Shown: piece after piece, positions 48,797 to 61,174 of the stretch
How the letters are laid out: every line of letters begins with the position of its first letter
Position numbering within the stretch: the first letter of the stretch is position 1
NCBI GenBank assembly: GCA_905221605.1
Contig: CAJNDS010002588.1
Coordinates: 75,001 to 139,000, forward strand
Direction of reading: 5' to 3'
Source: Symbiodinium natans
Lineage: Eukaryota > Sar > Dinophyceae > Suessiales > Symbiodiniaceae
DNA: 64,000 nt
Notes under the pieces: generated by a model
Seen by the model: the letters and a program-made list of their open reading frames with translations, nothing else
What the model was told of the DNA's origin: nothing
Databases searched by the model: none
Position numbers and translations under genes: made by a program

Positions 48797-48799
48797 GGA

Positions 48800-51700
48800 C
48801 TTGGCGGTGGCCCTAAACTCCTAAACCCCAAATCAAACCCTAAACCGCCTCAACCTTAGGGTTTAGGGTTTAGGGTTTAGGGCCTCCTAAACTTTCGAAC
48901 ACGGGCTGCCGAAAAACCAACGTTCCAAGTCGTTCGGCATGTTTGAAAGGCATTTCGAAGGACTTGCACTCGTATGAGCATCCATTGCGGCGAGGGTTCT
49001 TTTGGGGCTTTCCGGGCTTCCCAACAACCTGCCGTGCAGGACACTAAGCATTGGTGATCATTGGTGCAGCGAGACATCATCGCTGCCCCTTGGCAAGCCC
49101 TAGAAGCCCAACAACACACGAACAGCGCGTGCGCGTGAATTAGGGCAGCAGAAAGTCTGGTAGAGATTCTGTCCTTCAGCACCCGGCGGTACCCTGAAAC
49201 TATAGGGTGCGCATGGGGACTCTTGCGGAGAGCATAGCGATCAACTGGATAGAGGTGCTACTACAGGGCTTTTAAAAGCATCCGCTCCTCCACTCCAGCT
49301 TCAAGCACCAAGAAGTCAAGGGCCAGAAGCCACGCTTGTGTTTTTGTGTTGCATCTCGGTTGACACGTAAGCAACCGACTGAGAACATGCCGAGGACAAA
49401 CGCACGCACGTCACGCACACAGACAGAGAAGAACACCCTCGGCCTGAACCCCAAACCTGACCTTTGAATCTCTAGGGTTGAGGCTTTAGGGTTTAGGGAT
49501 TAGGGTGAGTCAGGCTGTCCCCAGCTGGATCTTGTGAAGCGCGGCCAGCAGTAAAGCCTGATGGGACGTTTCTCTTCGCCCCCCTTTCCCTGAACCCTAA
49601 ACCCTAACACCTAAACCCCTCAACTCAAACCCTAAACCCTAAACCCTAAACCCTAAACCCTAAACCCTAAACCCTGAGCCCTAAACCCTGAGCCCAAAAA
49701 CGACCCAAAAACACAACAGCATCAATCAAGTCCTAAGCCGATGGGCGGTGGGCTGGGTTCAACATCGACAAGAAAGATGATGCTGAGGTGGCCCTCGGGG
49801 GCCCAAGATATGTTATTATGCTATTTTCAGCGGCAGGTTCAGGACTTTGAATTCGGCGGGTCAAGTCTGGGCATCGGGGTTCTCGGAATAGGAGGGTCAT
49901 ATAGGGTTTAGGCTTTAAGGATTTGGAAGCTTCAAAGAGCCAACCAAGCTGGGTGTCAGGGCTTCGGGTCTTTGGCGTGCTTGCGGGCCGTCGACCACTC
50001 CGGCACACCTGGAAACTCTGAACCTTAAACCCTAAACCCGAAACCCGAAACCCTAAACCCTGAACCCTAAACCCTTAACCCTAAACCCTAAACCCCAAAA
50101 AGCAAACCCCTAAACCCTCCACAGCACTGCTGGCTGTGGGTTCATGGGCTTGCAACAGAGCCCAGCTGCGCTGTGGTTCGCCTAGGGGCTTGAAATGTCA
50201 CCGGCCTAGGGTTGCAGGTTTAGGTTTTAGGGTTTAGGGTTTAGGGTTTAGGGTTTAGGGTTTAGGGCAGGTTTAGTAATTCCAGAAATAATGATCATAG
50301 CAATCATAGTACTGAGAGTACTAGTAGCAATGCACGCAATAAGAGTTATAGTGACACTATAGAGCTGAGGACCAGTTCAGGGCTTAGGGTGTAGGGCCCC
50401 TGTAAGGACTTACCATGCCGCACAGATCCGAAAGACGACTGCGCCGTCCGCTTGAAACGAGCCCTTACCTTCCGAGCGCACACAGCATCACGAGCGTGTG
50501 GTTTGCCCTGTGTCGTCGCGGTCAGCGCTGCTACCAGAAACTACGATACCACGAACGCCATGGGTTGCCGACCTGGGCGTGGTGACGAGAAAACTGAGCA
50601 CGTGGGGGGTCGCTTTGCTGCGGCGGCTGCAGTGCTGCGCTGCACGGGATGGGGTACCACGTACTGGGCGGCCACCATTCGGGCTGCAACAAAGCACGGG
50701 CCTTTGCTGCCTTGGCATGGCGGAGTGGCTTCCTGGGCTTGGGAAAGGCTGGCAGAGTGCCCCGGATTTGGGGACCGAAACTTTGCCTGCGCAACCCGCC
50801 CTCCCCTCCACGTGGGGCTGAGGCGACCTTAGCGCCTTCGATCTTCAGCCTCCGCACGACTTGCCAGCACGGACTCAAGCACTGGTTAGGGTTTAGGTTT
50901 TCGGGTTTAAGGTCCAGCTTTGCCAAAAGCTACGAGTTGACTTCAGGGGTCCAAACTCCTCGGCGAGCCACATGTTGGCGGAGGGGGTTCCGAAGACACC
51001 TGCCACCCCGCAAGCAACAGATTTCGGAAGGAATGTTTGGAGTTGGGCCTTTTGCCTTATTCAATCCCGAAACTCGGCAGGAAGTACCACGCTCGGGTTC
51101 ACCAGTCTTTTGTGTCACGAAATCTGAAGCTGTAGATACAGCGTGGTGGCAGCAGCGCAGAGTTCTGCGGAGATGTCTTTGGGTTCCACCGGAGCCAGAA
51201 CGAAATTTTCCCTGGGAGTAGACCAGCAGTAACAGGCTGATGGTAGACAACTTGGTCGTTCAGCGCAGGCAACCCCAAACAGCAAGAGTCGTACCGGTAG
51301 ACCCCAAAGAACGAAAGCCCTGCACGAAGGATGTTGTGGTGTCTTCGGGGGGTGGGGGGTATGCCTTAGGGGGTGTAAGGCAAAAAACATCCGTCCGAAA
51401 CCCTTAAAACCTGAACCCTAAAACCCCTCCAAAGCCCCCAAGAGCCAAAAACCCTACAATCCCTACAAGCCCTGAACAGCCCTAAAAAGCCCTAAACAGG
51501 CCTAAGAGCCCTAAAAAGCCCCAAAAAGCCGTAAAGACCCTAACTCCAAAGGCCCGCCGCAAGCCTTGGACGCACCCGTTGCTGGCAGGGCTTTGGCTTC
51601 AGGAGGTTTAGGGTTTAAGGGTGTTCAGGGTTTAGGGTTTAGGGGTTTAGGGGTTAGGGTTTAGGGTCTAGTTTTAGAGGGGGCCTAAAAATAGATGCCC
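48800..51700. other. Gene-poor stretch
   Basis: Telomere-like blocks at 49595-49690 and 50215-50270, and a unique stretch 50400-51400. The latter's overlapping frames on both strands show no domain. A faint exon candidate (ALLAVGSWACNRAQLRCGS) lies at about 50125-50180. Confidence 0.4.
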
Positions 51701-51712
51701 TAAACCCCGCAG

Positions 51713-51885
51713 ACTCAGACTCAAGCCTGCGCGAGCCCCTCGTGTTTTTGGGGCGCCTGGAGCTGGACCAGCGCGCAACGGAAATTGAGTCATGTGCAGA
51801 CCCGGTCCGGGAAGACAGGCTTCTCGGAGCTTTATCCCACATAGGCTGTTGGATTGGCCACCGGGGGTCGGAGAAGCAGCCCTAA
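51713..51885 (+). CDS. Unassigned terminal exon candidate
   Basis: After CCCCGCAG the open frame contains LREPLVFLGRLELDQRATEI and LLGALSHIGCWIGHRGSEKQ, ending with TAA 51883-51885. The family is not recognised. Confidence 0.45.
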
Positions 51886-53020
51886 CGAACTGTTGAGTTA
51901 GCCTTAAACGCTAAACCCAGGGAACATCTCCCAGGAGTTTTCTTGGAATGCCCAGCTGCAATGGCAAGTTCGGATGACCCGAAACCCTAAGCCCTAAAAC
52001 CTAAACCATAAGCCCTAAACCCCAAACCCTCAACGCCCCAAACTTTAGAAACCCCAGAAACCCCAGAAACCCTAAAGACCCTCGAAACCTTAATCCCCCA
52101 AGAAACCCTACAAAACCTAACAACCCTAAGAACCCTAACAACCCTAACAACCCTAAACCCTAAACCCTCAATGCCCCAAACCCTAGAAACCCTCGAGAAC
52201 CTAACAACCAAAACAACCCCGAAACCTGAATCCCTACGCCTGCTGCGCCCGGACCGGGTGTGTGCCTGGCATCTCGCAGCTGAGGAGTGCATGCGTCTTG
52301 AGGGTGCTACACACACACACACACACTTTCCGCAGGGTTTAGGGTTTAGGGTTTAGGGTTTAGGGTTTAGGTGTTTTTGGGCTTTGGGGCCCAGACTTTC
52401 GCGACTCAACAAGACCGTATCCACTGGATGTTCAGTGCCTTTCAGGAATCTCGGGCGTCCTGCCGGCAAGCACACAACAGAAACAGTGAGAGACATTAGT
52501 GGCATGACTTGCACCCCTACTGGTAGTGATCGGCAGCTCGACCCTAAACCCCTAAACCCTAAAGCCTAAACCCTAAACCCCTAGGCCTATGGGTTTCAAT
52601 TTCTCGGGTTACCTGCCAGCCACGAGGCTTAGCCACTAGAAGTACCACCTTGGGGTGAGGGCCGTCCATGGACCAAGAACTCACGTGTAGGGGTTTAGGG
52701 TTTAGGGTCATCCATCTTAGGTTGTGTCCCCTTTCTTCTGATTCATGATCTTGTTTGCATTGAGGGTTTAGGGATTCCCGTGGTGTGATGCCCTTGCGCC
52801 GCACCAACTCCCAGCAGTTATGTTGAAAGCTCTTGAATTTGCACGACAAGAAGTGCCCAGGGGAGGGAAATTGTTGGAAGAATCGGTTTGTTTAGGGGTT
52901 CAGGATTTAGGTTTTCACTGGGGCGGAGCCCACATTGCCCTCACCTTGACATTGGGGTAGAGACGCAGCTGCTTTCAGACCCGAGGATTCGTTGGGTTTG
53001 GGGTTTAGGGCGTCGGTCAG

Positions 53021-53240
53021 GAGTCTAGAATCCTTTTCTCTTTTTGCGCGAAAATTTCCCTCCGCGATGCATGACGCAGTCAGGCGATTCCCGACAAGCG
53101 TGCTTGGGGGACGGAACGAGGGCTTCCTAAGCGAAGCCCCAATGCCTTTGTGCTACTGCTCATCCCAGGCGGCAGACAGTTTCGAGGCTGTTTTGAGGGA
53201 GGCTCTTGAGAGAGGAAGCCACTTAACGCTCAACTCCTCA
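53021..53240 (+). CDS. Unassigned exon candidate
   Basis: After CGGTCAG the frame contains ARKFPSAMHDAVRRFPTSVL and DSFEAVLREALERGSHLTL. The composition is unlike the repeat DNA around it. The end is unresolved. Confidence 0.4.
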
Positions 53241-53727
53241 AACCCCAGAAAACACCTCATGCATACGAGCAAGGTGTTGCAAAACGGTGGTTACTTAGCC
53301 AGTCTTACGCAACTCTTGGGGCTTTAGGGGCTCAGGCTTTCAGAGCTTCGGTTTTGGGGGTTACATGGTGACCATGTGTTCTTACAGGGCTCCTCAACAA
53401 GGGTCTCCCGCCCTCCCCAAAACAAACTGCAGATGTGGATGCGCAAACCGCACGCCACTCCTGCAACCGGGGCCGTAGCGCCTGGACCATTTCCAATCAA
53501 AGCGCGGACCAGCCGAAAGGTTTTTTGTCATTTTGTGAGCCTCAGGGCTCATTTTGCTCTAGGAATCCCCGCAAACCCCATGGACCCTGCACCCTGATGT
53601 GTCTGTTGTGGGGTGTTCCAAGTTTGACAGGATGTTTTTTGAGGCTTCGGAGCTTTAGGGGAACACCATTGAAAAGCCCGGATGCTGCGAGAGGCCAACT
53701 CGCACAGGTAGAATGTGCTGCCCTGCC

Positions 53728-53838
53728 CGAAACCCTAAACCCTAAACCCTAAACCCTAAACCCTAGACCCTAAACCCTAAACCCTAAACCCTAAACCCTA
53801 AACCCTAAACCCTAAACCCTAAACCCTAAACCCTAAAT
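53728..53838. repeat. CCCTAAA array
   Basis: About 15 units. Confidence 0.97.
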
Positions 53839-53868
53839 CCGGAATGACTGAACCATGGCATGAGTCGC

Positions 53869-53972
53869 TGGGACCCAGAGTAGGCCCTTATTCTTCGGGT
53901 TTTGGTTCCCTTATGAGCCCCCCAGAATGAAAAAGGGTACCCTTCATTCCTAGGTCACTCCAGGGTCTAGGT
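53869..53972. mobile_element. MITE-like element D, copy 1
   Basis: It shares GAGTAGGCCC and GGTTCCCTTATGAGCCCC with the copy at 59120 and has inverted ends (GACCCAGAGTAGGCC / CCTAGGTCACTCCAGGGTC). Confidence 0.65.
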
Positions 53973-55053
53973 TGCCTCCATAGGGTTTTGTGGGCGAAAG
54001 GGTGGAGTTTAGGGCTTGCAGGATTTAGGGGTTTTGGGTTTTTAGGGTTTAGGGTTTTTGGGTTTGGGGGTTTTGGAGTGTTGGGGCTTTGTGGGGTTGA
54101 GGGCTTCAGGGCTTTTATAGGATTTCAAGCTTCGTTTCTTTGTTTTTCGGTTTCCGCAACCCTTCGATCATCCGACCCTAGAAGTCTCGGCATCGTATGG
54201 TCTGCGTGCACCTAGCGGAGAAGCATGTTTAAACCCCTCAAAGGTCCGGGCATCTGATGATCAGTTCCTTCCGTTTCTTCCCGAACCCCAAGCCCGTGAG
54301 ATGCCCACTCTCCCTACAAATCCTGAAGTCCCTAGACTCCCCATTGACCCTCAACACCAAATCCCTCAACTCCCTAAACTCCCTCAACTCCCTAAACTCC
54401 CGAACCTCCCTAAACTCCCGGACCTCCCTAAACTCACGAACCTCCCCAAACCCCCGAAGCTCCCTAAACCCTAAACTCCCTAGCCCGAAACCCCCAAGAT
54501 AAGTCCTGTAGTCGAAGAGGGTCAGGGTTTAGGGTTTAGGGTCTGGGGTCTAGGCTTAGGGTTTGGGGTTTAGGGTTTAGGGTTTAGGGTTTAGGGCCCT
54601 TAAAGCCTAAAGCCTAAACCCTACATCCTAAATCTGATTGTTGGGTGCCACGCCCAGCCACACTGGTTGGCTGGAGAGAACTCTTTGTCTGAGCTCGGTC
54701 GGGGGAAAAAGTGCTTCCGTCGGTGTGGGCTCCTATCCCCCTGGCATGGAACCCCCCGGTATGCAAAAGAGTTCAGGGTTTTTCAGGGTTTGCCCTAAAA
54801 ACCCCAAGAGGTCTTTAGGAAGGCAGCCTTTAGGAGGGCCAGCTTCAATGAGAACTCTCACATGAAAGAGAGAAAGCTCCTTGAGACAGACGCTCAGAGT
54901 TCCTCAACGCCCGTGAACCCCTCAACCCTCAACCCTAAACCCTACGCCCTATACCCAAAGAAGCCCTAAATCCCCCTCCCCCCCTAAAAAAAGCCCTAAG
55001 CCCTAAACCGTGAAACAAAAACCAAACAAATCTGAAGCTGCCCTGTTTCGCAG

Positions 55054-55095
55054 ATCGACGAGGCAGCGGACCTGACAGGCATGGCATCTTCTTGA
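55054..55095 (+). CDS. Short terminal exon candidate
   Basis: A pyrimidine-rich CCTGTTTCGCAG acceptor is followed by IDEAADLTGMASS and TGA. It is too short to assign. Confidence 0.35.
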   Translation: MDEAADLTGMASS

Positions 55096-55731
55096 CCTTT
55101 CAAACCCTTGTGAGGAGGGTGTAAGGGGGCAATTTAGGATTGTGAGTTTAGGATTTAGGGTTTGAGGTTTAGGGAGAGGCCCATACCCCTAAAACTCTAC
55201 ACCCTAAACACGCAGCCGAGAACACCCCTGAAGGCCTGGGCCCTTACATTCCTGAAACCCAAGACACGAACACCCTAAAAACACCAAAACCCTAACACCT
55301 CGAGACCAGAACTCCCCCCTCCCCAAGCGCCCTAAAATCTAGGGCTTGGGGCTCGGTCTGGCTTGGATTTCGGAGTTTGGATGCTTCAAAGAGTCTGAGT
55401 TTAGGGTTGGGGGCTCGGGGATCTGGATAAGGTTCGAGGTCCGGTGCCAGCTCAAATACAACAAACCCCCTCCACCCCGAAACACCCCAAATACCCCAAG
55501 CCACGAAGCCCAGAACACCTACAGCAACCCCACAAGCTTCAAACTTAGGCCCACAAAAAATCATAAACCTTAAGCCCTTGAACCCCCCAAAAGACCCGGA
55601 CACCCTCAGCCCTAGAAACCACCAGGGACCGGTCTGTTCCTACCGCCCGGTGCCCTGGATCCTGTTCCACCACCGCAGGCTCTGTGCGGGGGGGGGGGGG
55701 GGGCTTTGGTTTAGGGGGTTTGTGGCTGCAG

Positions 55732-55825
55732 GTTGGGATGTTCCCCCTTACCTTAATAGGGATTATACTAGGGGGGTACTGTAGTCCTTGTGAAGGGCTG
55801 TTAGTATAAGGGGCAACATTCCAAG
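55732..55825. mobile_element. MITE-like element B, copy 2
   Basis: Ends TTGGGATGTTC and AACATTCCAA, with an inner part like copy 1. Confidence 0.75.
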
Positions 55826-55909
55826 CTCTAGGGGTTTTCGGGATTTGGGGGTGTAGGGCTGAGGGGTTTTGTGGGTTGTAGGGTTTAGCTGGTTTTGTGG
55901 GTGCAGGGT

Positions 55910-56275
55910 GTAGGGGTTTCGGGGTTAGGGTTTTGGGGTTTTGGGTCTTAGGGTTTGGGGGTTAGGGTTTTGGGGTTTAGGGTCTTAGGGTTTGGGGTTT
56001 GGGGTTTGGGGTTTAGGGTTTAGGGTTTAGGGTTCAGGGTTTAGGGTTTAGGATTTGTTAGGCGTACTAGGGGTTGCTCAGAGTGTTGGTTCTTAGCCTT
56101 CATGTTCTAGGGTTTAGGGTTTAGGGTTTAGGGTTTAGGGTTTAGGGATTAGGGTTTAGGGTTTAGGGTTTAGGATTTGGGGTTTGGGGTTTAGGGTTTG
56201 GGGTTCAGGGTTTAGGGTTTAGAGTTTAGGTTTTAGGGTTTAGGGTTTAGGGTTCAGGGTTCAGGGTTTAGGGCT
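55910..56275. repeat. TTTAGGG arrays
   Basis: Two G-rich blocks separated by a 45-bp spacer; C-rich variants follow from 56,340. Confidence 0.95.
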
Positions 56276-56524
56276 CTTGGGTCTATGCCGGAAGAACCCT
56301 GAGCCAGCATGCCCCCTATGAACTCCCCCACCTCCAGCCCTGAAACCCTGAAACCCTAGCACCCTTCAAACCCCTAAGGCCCTTAAAACCCAAGAACCCT
56401 AAGGCCCTTAGAACCCTACAACCCTAGAGCCAAAAACCCTGAGGGTTTACCCAAAAACCCCGAAACCCCCAGACCCTGAACCCTAACCCCTCAAACCCTA
56501 AATGCCTAACCCGCAAAAGCCTAG

Positions 56525-56650
56525 AACCCTAGAGCCCCTCAAACCCTCAAACCCTCGAACCCTCGAACCCTCAAACCCTCAAACCCTCAAACCCTCAAAC
56601 CCTCAAACCCTCAAAACGCTCAAACCCTCAAAACCCTCAAACAAACCCTA
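56525..56650. repeat. Octamer variant array CCCTCAAA
   Basis: About 14 eight-base CCCTCAAA units, a degenerate telomere-type repeat. Confidence 0.95.
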
Positions 56651-56745
56651 AACCCTTAAAGCCCTAAAGCCCCTAAAACTTAACACCCCAAACCCTAAAA
56701 TCCTCAAAAAGCCCTAAAACCCTTCAAGGCCCTAAACCCCTGAAG

Positions 56746-56850
56746 CAGTGCCGGAGGACAAAGACAAAGGAGTTGCCTCCGCACCCAGGAAGGGCCTCCA
56801 CTTTCACTTGGAGGCCGCCTGGAAAATTGCTTCCGTTCGCTTCTTGAAGG
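56746..56850 (+). CDS. Unassigned exon candidate
   Basis: The frame reads VPEDKDKGVASAPRKGLHFH and LEAAWKIASVRFLKD. It is bounded by C-rich repeats upstream and GGGTTTCGGG downstream, the same layout as confirmed exons. Confidence 0.45.
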
Positions 56851-57190
56851 ATTTAGAGTTTGGGGTTTCGGGTTTAGGGTTCGGGGTTTAGGGTTTAGGA
56901 CTCAGGGGAACCTAAACCTTAAAACCCTGAACCTAACCCCTGAAACCCCTAAGGCCCTCAAACCCTAAGCCCTAGAAAGCCCCTCCACTCTCCACTTTCA
57001 GGGCACCCCCCTCCCTCGCAAACCCCTTGAACCCTCTAAACGCTCCAAACCCTCTAAACCCGACTAACCCTGTACGAACCCTATAAATCTCATAAACCTG
57101 AACAAAAACCCTAGGAACTCTATATAAACCCTGTAAAGCCCCAAACCCTCAAAAAGCCCCCCAAAACCCCTCGGTAACCACCCTCCGCAG

Positions 57191-57278
57191 TCCCAGGGCC
57201 CGCGTCTACCCCAGCTCTCGGGGCTGTCGGTAGCCGTGGGAGCCGCGGCCGGCGTTTTGGCGGACGAGGCACCCTCTC
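57191..57278 (+). CDS. Unassigned exon candidate with alanine/valine-rich helix
   Basis: After CCTCCGCAG the frame reads PQLSGLSVAVGAAAGVLADE and the donor is TCTC|GTTTTT (phase 1). The alternative frame is glycine/arginine-rich. Confidence 0.4.
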
Positions 57279-57903
57279 GTTTTTTCTCTCAGGGTTTGGC
57301 AGCTTTGTCCATAAGGGCTTTTCCAAAGTTCCCCTAAATTACTTTTCAATCCCATACATATAGAACTTAGATATAAGCCTTAAGTATGCCCCTGGAACAA
57401 CCCGAAACCCTGTCTTGTTTGTTTGGGGAGGCTCTCTTTAGAGTTGGGTCTGTGGGGGTGCTCTGGGGCTTACCATACCATGCTGTTTGAGAGCGCTGAA
57501 TTCTTAGAAGCTGGAGGCAGGCTGCGAAAACACCAAGATAATGCCCAGAGCCTTATAGCTTATAGCGGTTGAGCTTCATAGCTTGAGCCCTAAACCCTGA
57601 ACCCTAAACCCTAATTAAGCCCCTTAAACCCTAAAACACGCCCCAAACCCTAAGCCCTAAGCGCCCCAAACCCCTATGCCCCAAAGCCAGAAGCGCCCAA
57701 AATCCCATGAAGAAAACCCATTAAAGCCCATTTAAAAGCCCATGAAGATCCTCTGAAAAGCCATATAAAAACCCTACTTAACTCCCTAAACCCAAAACCC
57801 AAAACCCTAAACCCTAAACCCTAAACCCTAAACCCTAAACCCTAAACCCCTACGCCCCAAAGCCAGAAGCACCACCCCACCCCCCACCTCACCTTGGGCG
57901 CAG

Positions 57904-57966
57904 GCGATCCGCCGCGATGTTTTCCCTAAGCTCGCCACGGCCACGGCCCACCTCCTGGAGTCGAAA
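57904..57966 (+). CDS. Unassigned exon candidate
   Basis: After TTGGGCGCAG the frame reads AIRRDVFPKLATATAHLLES. The donor is AAA|GTGACG (phase 0), with GGGTTTAGGG a few bases later. Confidence 0.5.
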
Positions 57967-59119
57967 GTGACGAAGCGGGGGGGGGGGGGGGGGGAAAGGG
58001 TTTAGGGTTTAGGGTTTAGGGTTTAGGGCTTAGGGCTTAGGGCTTAGGGCTTAGAATATTTTTCGGGGGTTGACTGTGTGTTTTGCGTACTAGCTCTAGC
58101 CGGCGTTTCGTCAGAGTTTCAGGCCAAAAAGTCTTGGGGCTTCTAAACCCGTAAACCATCTAAGCCCTTAAAATCTTAGGCCCTAAGCCCTTAACCCTTA
58201 CGCCCTCAGCCCTACAGCTTAGGGCTCACTACCTGTTGCACCAGAAACTCTGTAGAGTTTAGGGTTTAGGGTTTAGGGTTTAGGGTTTAGGGTGTTTGGG
58301 GGGTCAGGGTGTATCGGGTTTAGGGTGTCGGACTGCCACGGCAGGGCGTCGAACAGAAGACGTTCTGGCTTTCAGGGCGTCGGCATCTTTTTTTGTTTTA
58401 GGTAACTTAGGACCCGAAACCCTTTTCTAAAGTTGGCTTCACCCCACACCCTACCCCCTGATCCTATGTAAACCCAAATTCTCGCATATCCCTTTTCTGC
58501 CTCTATCCCCAAACCCTACCCACACCCTAAGAAAGTGCCGTCTTCTGGCGCCAGGGCGAAGAAGCTCGTCAGACGTTTGCGGCGGAGCCGTGAACGGCGC
58601 TCCAGCTCTGTTTGCGCCGTTCTTGTTCAAGTGCTTCGGGTGTAGGATTTGGGGGCAGCTAGGGGTTTTGGGCTGCAGGGGGTCTTTTAAGGGCTTTGCA
58701 ATCAGGGGTTGGGTGTTCAGGTCCAGGGTTCAGGGGTTTAGGTCTTGAGCAGGGATTCAGTCCACTTCCCTGGACTCTTATATTGAATGCGAGCCTCATC
58801 GCTGCTGCATGTACCTTTCAGGCCGGAAGCCATTGCACTGCAACAGCAACAGCTCCTTTGCAATACTCCTCCACATGCCTGAAGCCCAAACCCTACAAGC
58901 ATGGAGCGTTCGATACAAAGGCGTCGCGAGCCATAATCCAGAACCTTGAACCCTGCACTCTCAAACCCAAAGACCCAAAGACCCAAGAAACCCTAAACCC
59001 TCCAACCGTGGACCCCTCATTCTCAACCCTTACGGATATATGTATATATATATATATTATCGAGAAATACTATAGCAATTCCCCAGCAAGCCACAAGTAT
59101 ACTGTAATTCAGCAATAGG

Positions 59120-59240
59120 ACTAGGACTTCGAGTAGGCCCCTATTCCCTTTTGTTAGGGTTTAGGTTCCCTTATGAGCCCCTTTCAGCCTTTCAGCCAAA
59201 ACAGCACCCTTTGTATTGCCAGGCTACTCTTGGGCCTAGA
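59120..59240. mobile_element. MITE-like element D, copy 2
   Basis: Ends CTAGGACTTCGAGTAGGCC and GGCTACTCTTGGGCCTAG are inverted; the middle matches copy 1. Confidence 0.7.
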
Positions 59241-59244
59241 TAAG

Positions 59245-59378
59245 CAACCCTAAACCCTAAACCCTAAACCCTAAACCCTAAGCCCTAAACCCTAAACCCT
59301 AAACCCTAAACCCTAAACCCTAAACCCTAAACCCTAAACCCTAAACCCTAAACCCTAAACCCTAAACCCTAAACCCTA
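59245..59378. repeat. CCCTAAA array
   Basis: About 19 units. Confidence 0.97.
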
Positions 59379-59934
59379 CAGCCCTCAAGCCTCCCTGCCA
59401 GGCCCAGCATCGATGTGGCGCCGGAGCCGAAGAGGCATTCGAGCGGCCACTTTGCAGGCGACGGAACGAACCGCTTGCGGGGTACGATCCCGAAACCTTA
59501 AACCTCAAAAACCTTCTGCCCCTGAACCTTGCCCTCCCCCCTCCCCCCTAGGGTTTAGGGTCTAGGGTCGGGTTTTGGGGTTTAGGGTAGTGTTGGTTGT
59601 TGTGGAACGTGGGTGGCAAGCAGCTTGGGCTTCAAGAATCAAGCAGTGTGGCCCTCAGTCAGCCCTCCCTCAACCCTCAGCAGAATCTACCCATTGCTTA
59701 AGAACCCTCCCACAAAATACAAGTAGTCTTCCTCAGAAGGGTAGTGTAGGGTTTATTCTACTTTTCTTTTTTCCGTTTTTGGGGGTTCTCTAGGCAAATA
59801 GTAGGAATGTAGGGTTTCGGCATCGCTGAGCCCCTCAACCCTAAGCCGAAGCTGAGCCCGAAATCCTCAGGACCCGAATCTCTACGCGCTAACCTTTAAG
59901 GCAGAAGCCATAAACCCTAAGCCTAAACCCTAAA

Positions 59935-60165
59935 TCCGAAGCCCTAAGCCCTCAGCCCTCAGCCCTCAGCCCTAAGCCCTAAGCCCTAAGCCCTAAGCCC
60001 TAAGCCCTAAACCCTAAACCCTAAGCCCTAAATCTAAACCCTAAACCCTAAACCCTAAACCCTAAACCCTAAACCCTAAACCCTAAACCCTAAACCCTAA
60101 ACCCTAAACCCTAAGCCCTAAACCCTAAACCCTAAACCCTAAACCCTAAACCCTAAACCTTGAAC
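59935..60165. repeat. CCCTAAG then CCCTAAA array
   Basis: A long array before the exon candidate at 60207, which is followed by TTTAGGGG units to 60410. Confidence 0.97.
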
Positions 60166-60206
60166 AGCTTCAACCCAAACCCTCGGAGACCCTAAAGCTC
60201 CTATAG

Positions 60207-60274
60207 GGCTGGTGGCCCTGGGCTTTGCCTCCTTCCTGCTCGCGAAAAAGCGCGCAGGCGGCGACTCTGTTTAG
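60207..60274 (+). CDS. Unassigned exon candidate with membrane helix and basic end
   Basis: After CCTATAG the frame reads LVALGFASFLLAKKRAGGDS. It then meets GTTTAG, which is either Val-stop or a GT donor identical in context to the one at 7221. Confidence 0.45.
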
Positions 60275-60410
60275 GGTTTAGGATTTAGGGTTTAGGGGTT
60301 TAGGGGTTTAGGAGTTTAGGGTTTAGGGGTTTAGGGGTTTAGGGGTTTAGGGGTTTAGGGGTTTAGGGTTTAGGGTTTAGGGGTTTAGGGTTTAGGGTAA
60401 GTTTAGGGGT
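60270..60410. repeat. TTTAGGGG octamer array
   Basis: G-rich eight-base units directly after the exon candidate. Confidence 0.95.
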
Positions 60411-61174
60411 TTAGTAGTGTAGGGTTTGGGGCCCAGGGACCCTCATAGGGCACAAGGCCGACAAGGCCCGCGGCCGACAAAGTCTTCTTACGACTTCTTT
60501 TGTTGTAGCTTTATGTCGTTCCCAAGGGAATATACGAATTGTGTTGTCTGGTTGTTAAGAAGGGAGTAACCCTAAACTCTAAACCCTAAACCCTAAACCC
60601 TTAAGCCCAAAATCCTAAACCCTAAACCCAGATGGATTGATACCAATGCTCTTTGGCCATTGTGCAGGTAGGGCTTGGCTGGGGTCGTGGGATTTGGGGT
60701 TTTGGGGTTTAGGGTTTAGGGTTTGTGTTGCTGTGTCGCGGATTGAGATGGATGCATCAGGCTTTATAGTGTATTGATTGCGCCTTTGGGGGGGGGGGGT
60801 TTCTGTTCTGATGGGTGCCTGTGGGACCCTAAGCAGAAACCCTAAAAAGGGGGGTTGGCCCGATGGCCCTTCTATCTCCAACAAAAAGCCCCGAATTCAT
60901 TATTGCTGCGGGCTCCTCCTCTTCGAGCTAGTAGGGTTCAGGATTTTTGGGGGTTAGCCCTTCACAAGCGACCGGCGTGAAAGTCAAAGGGTTTGGAAAT
61001 TGTTTAGGGGTTGATGTGCTGAGGTTTTTGGGGTCGAAGAGTTTAGGGGGTTGAGGCAGCCACCCGCACCCACCATCCCTGAACCGGACATTCGACTGAC
61101 GCATTTAGCTTGCGCGTAGCGAAGAGTTAGGGGCAAGGCGTACTCCCCGTTGTCCCGGCGCTTCAAATCTTGCC

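Noticed and set aside
50452-51221. Overlapping frames of about 100-190 codons on both strands
   Set aside because: No domain, no consistent frame, Arg/Gly/Pro-rich on both strands; most likely non-coding GC-rich sequence.
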